Part shown: positions 63,705-64,000 of the stretch, one piece after another
Position numbering within the stretch: position 1 is the stretch's first letter
How the letters are laid out: every line of letters begins with the position of its first letter
Assembly: GCF_905220415.1 (NCBI RefSeq)
Contig: NC_059556.1
Location: 1,748,501-1,812,500 of the forward strand
Origin: Colias croceus
Taxonomy: Eukaryota > Arthropoda > Insecta > Lepidoptera > Pieridae
DNA length: 64,000 bases
Direction of reading: 5' to 3'
Translations under genes and position numbers: made by a program
Notes under the pieces: generated by a model
The model's database searches: none
What the model saw: only the letters and a program-made list of their open reading frames with translations
Told to the model about the DNA's origin: nothing

Positions 63705-64000
63705 TGTGCCAAGAAGACTGGGACTCCATATGGAGTACACGAGTTGGACTGGACTGACATTTTAAATTTGAAAGAATTGGTAAAACAGTTTGGTAAAAAC
63801 TTTACGGTTAACAATGATGGTGATCGAGTAGTATGGAATGACATACGAAAAATTTATATGCAAGCTACTTCTCCATACTTAGTTTTCTATAACGACACCT
63901 ATAATCCAGGAACGTCGATGAAATGCTTGAATGCAGCAAATGTGAACCCACAACTTCAGAAAAAATACCATAGGCGACCAAAGATATCGAGCTTAAAGAA
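63705..64000 (+). pseudogene. DUF7869/Sola-like protein, C-terminal part, cut by window edge (copy D)
   Basis: Reads CAKKTGTPYGVHELDWTDIL, NLKELVKQFGKNFTVNNDGD, RVVWNDIRKIYMQATSPYLV, FYNDTYNPGTSMKCLN to the window end without a stop. KSAKKTGxxYxVxEL...DxxxLKxL is the matching block of copy B at 29.4 kb, so the same family is likely. This copy may be longer and more intact beyond the window. Confidence 0.55.

Overview
This window looks like AT-rich genomic DNA from an insect, most likely a moth or butterfly. The evidence is the transposon mix: non-autonomous Helitrons with the CCGCCCGCGACTCCGTCC-type end, a LINE with a (TTTGAG)n tail, RTE-type LINE tails, TTAGG-type pentamers, and MADF/HARBI1 elements with short introns. 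I found no convincing host gene, tRNA, rRNA or CRISPR array. Almost everything recognisable is mobile DNA, much of it nested. Layout: 0-5 kb holds fragments of Tc1/IS630-like, MADF-BESS, DUF7869/Sola-like, hAT and HARBI1 genes, plus a Tc1 element (3461-5037) whose transposase has one stop codon. 5-10.5 kb is mostly unrecognised and contains two copies of a short repeat and an 82-83 bp minisatellite. 10.5-17.4 kb looks like a piggyBac element split by a young Ty3/gypsy retrotransposon with intact gag and pol and near-identical LTRs. 17.5-25.6 kb contains MITEs, MADF genes, HARBI1 genes and a LINE fragment. 25.6-35.2 kb is a nest: an ISL2EU-like transposase on the minus strand is broken by an apparently intact Transib (RAG1-like) transposon (25695-28628) and, apparently, by a DUF7869/Sola-like element. 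The Sola-like element is itself split by an apparently intact PIF/Harbinger transposon (29976-33396). A second Sola-like remnant is split by an RTE LINE. 35.9-40.2 kb is a long pogo-type element. 40.5-48 kb holds a Helitron, a Mutator-like fragment and a 5.3 kb inverted-repeat-bounded segment with no recognisable gene. 48-53 kb is a Copia element split by a 4-bp-TSD transposon that itself carries a MITE. 53-64 kb holds hAT, piggyBac, HARBI1, MADF, LINE and Sola-like remnants, including a nearly full-length LINE (56.3-59.7 kb). How the genes work together: each recognisable protein is a transposase, a reverse transcriptase or an accessory DNA-binding protein of its own element. The two candidates for recent activity are the Transib (678 aa after splicing a 19-nt first exon) and the Harbinger (363-aa DDE transposase plus 292-aa Myb/SANT protein). 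Both have clean terminal repeats and target duplications, and for both a single copy of the target restores the reading frame of the interrupted host element. The fragmentary HARBI1/MADF loci together suggest an interlocked antisense gene pair. All family names come from reading motifs by eye; no database search was run.
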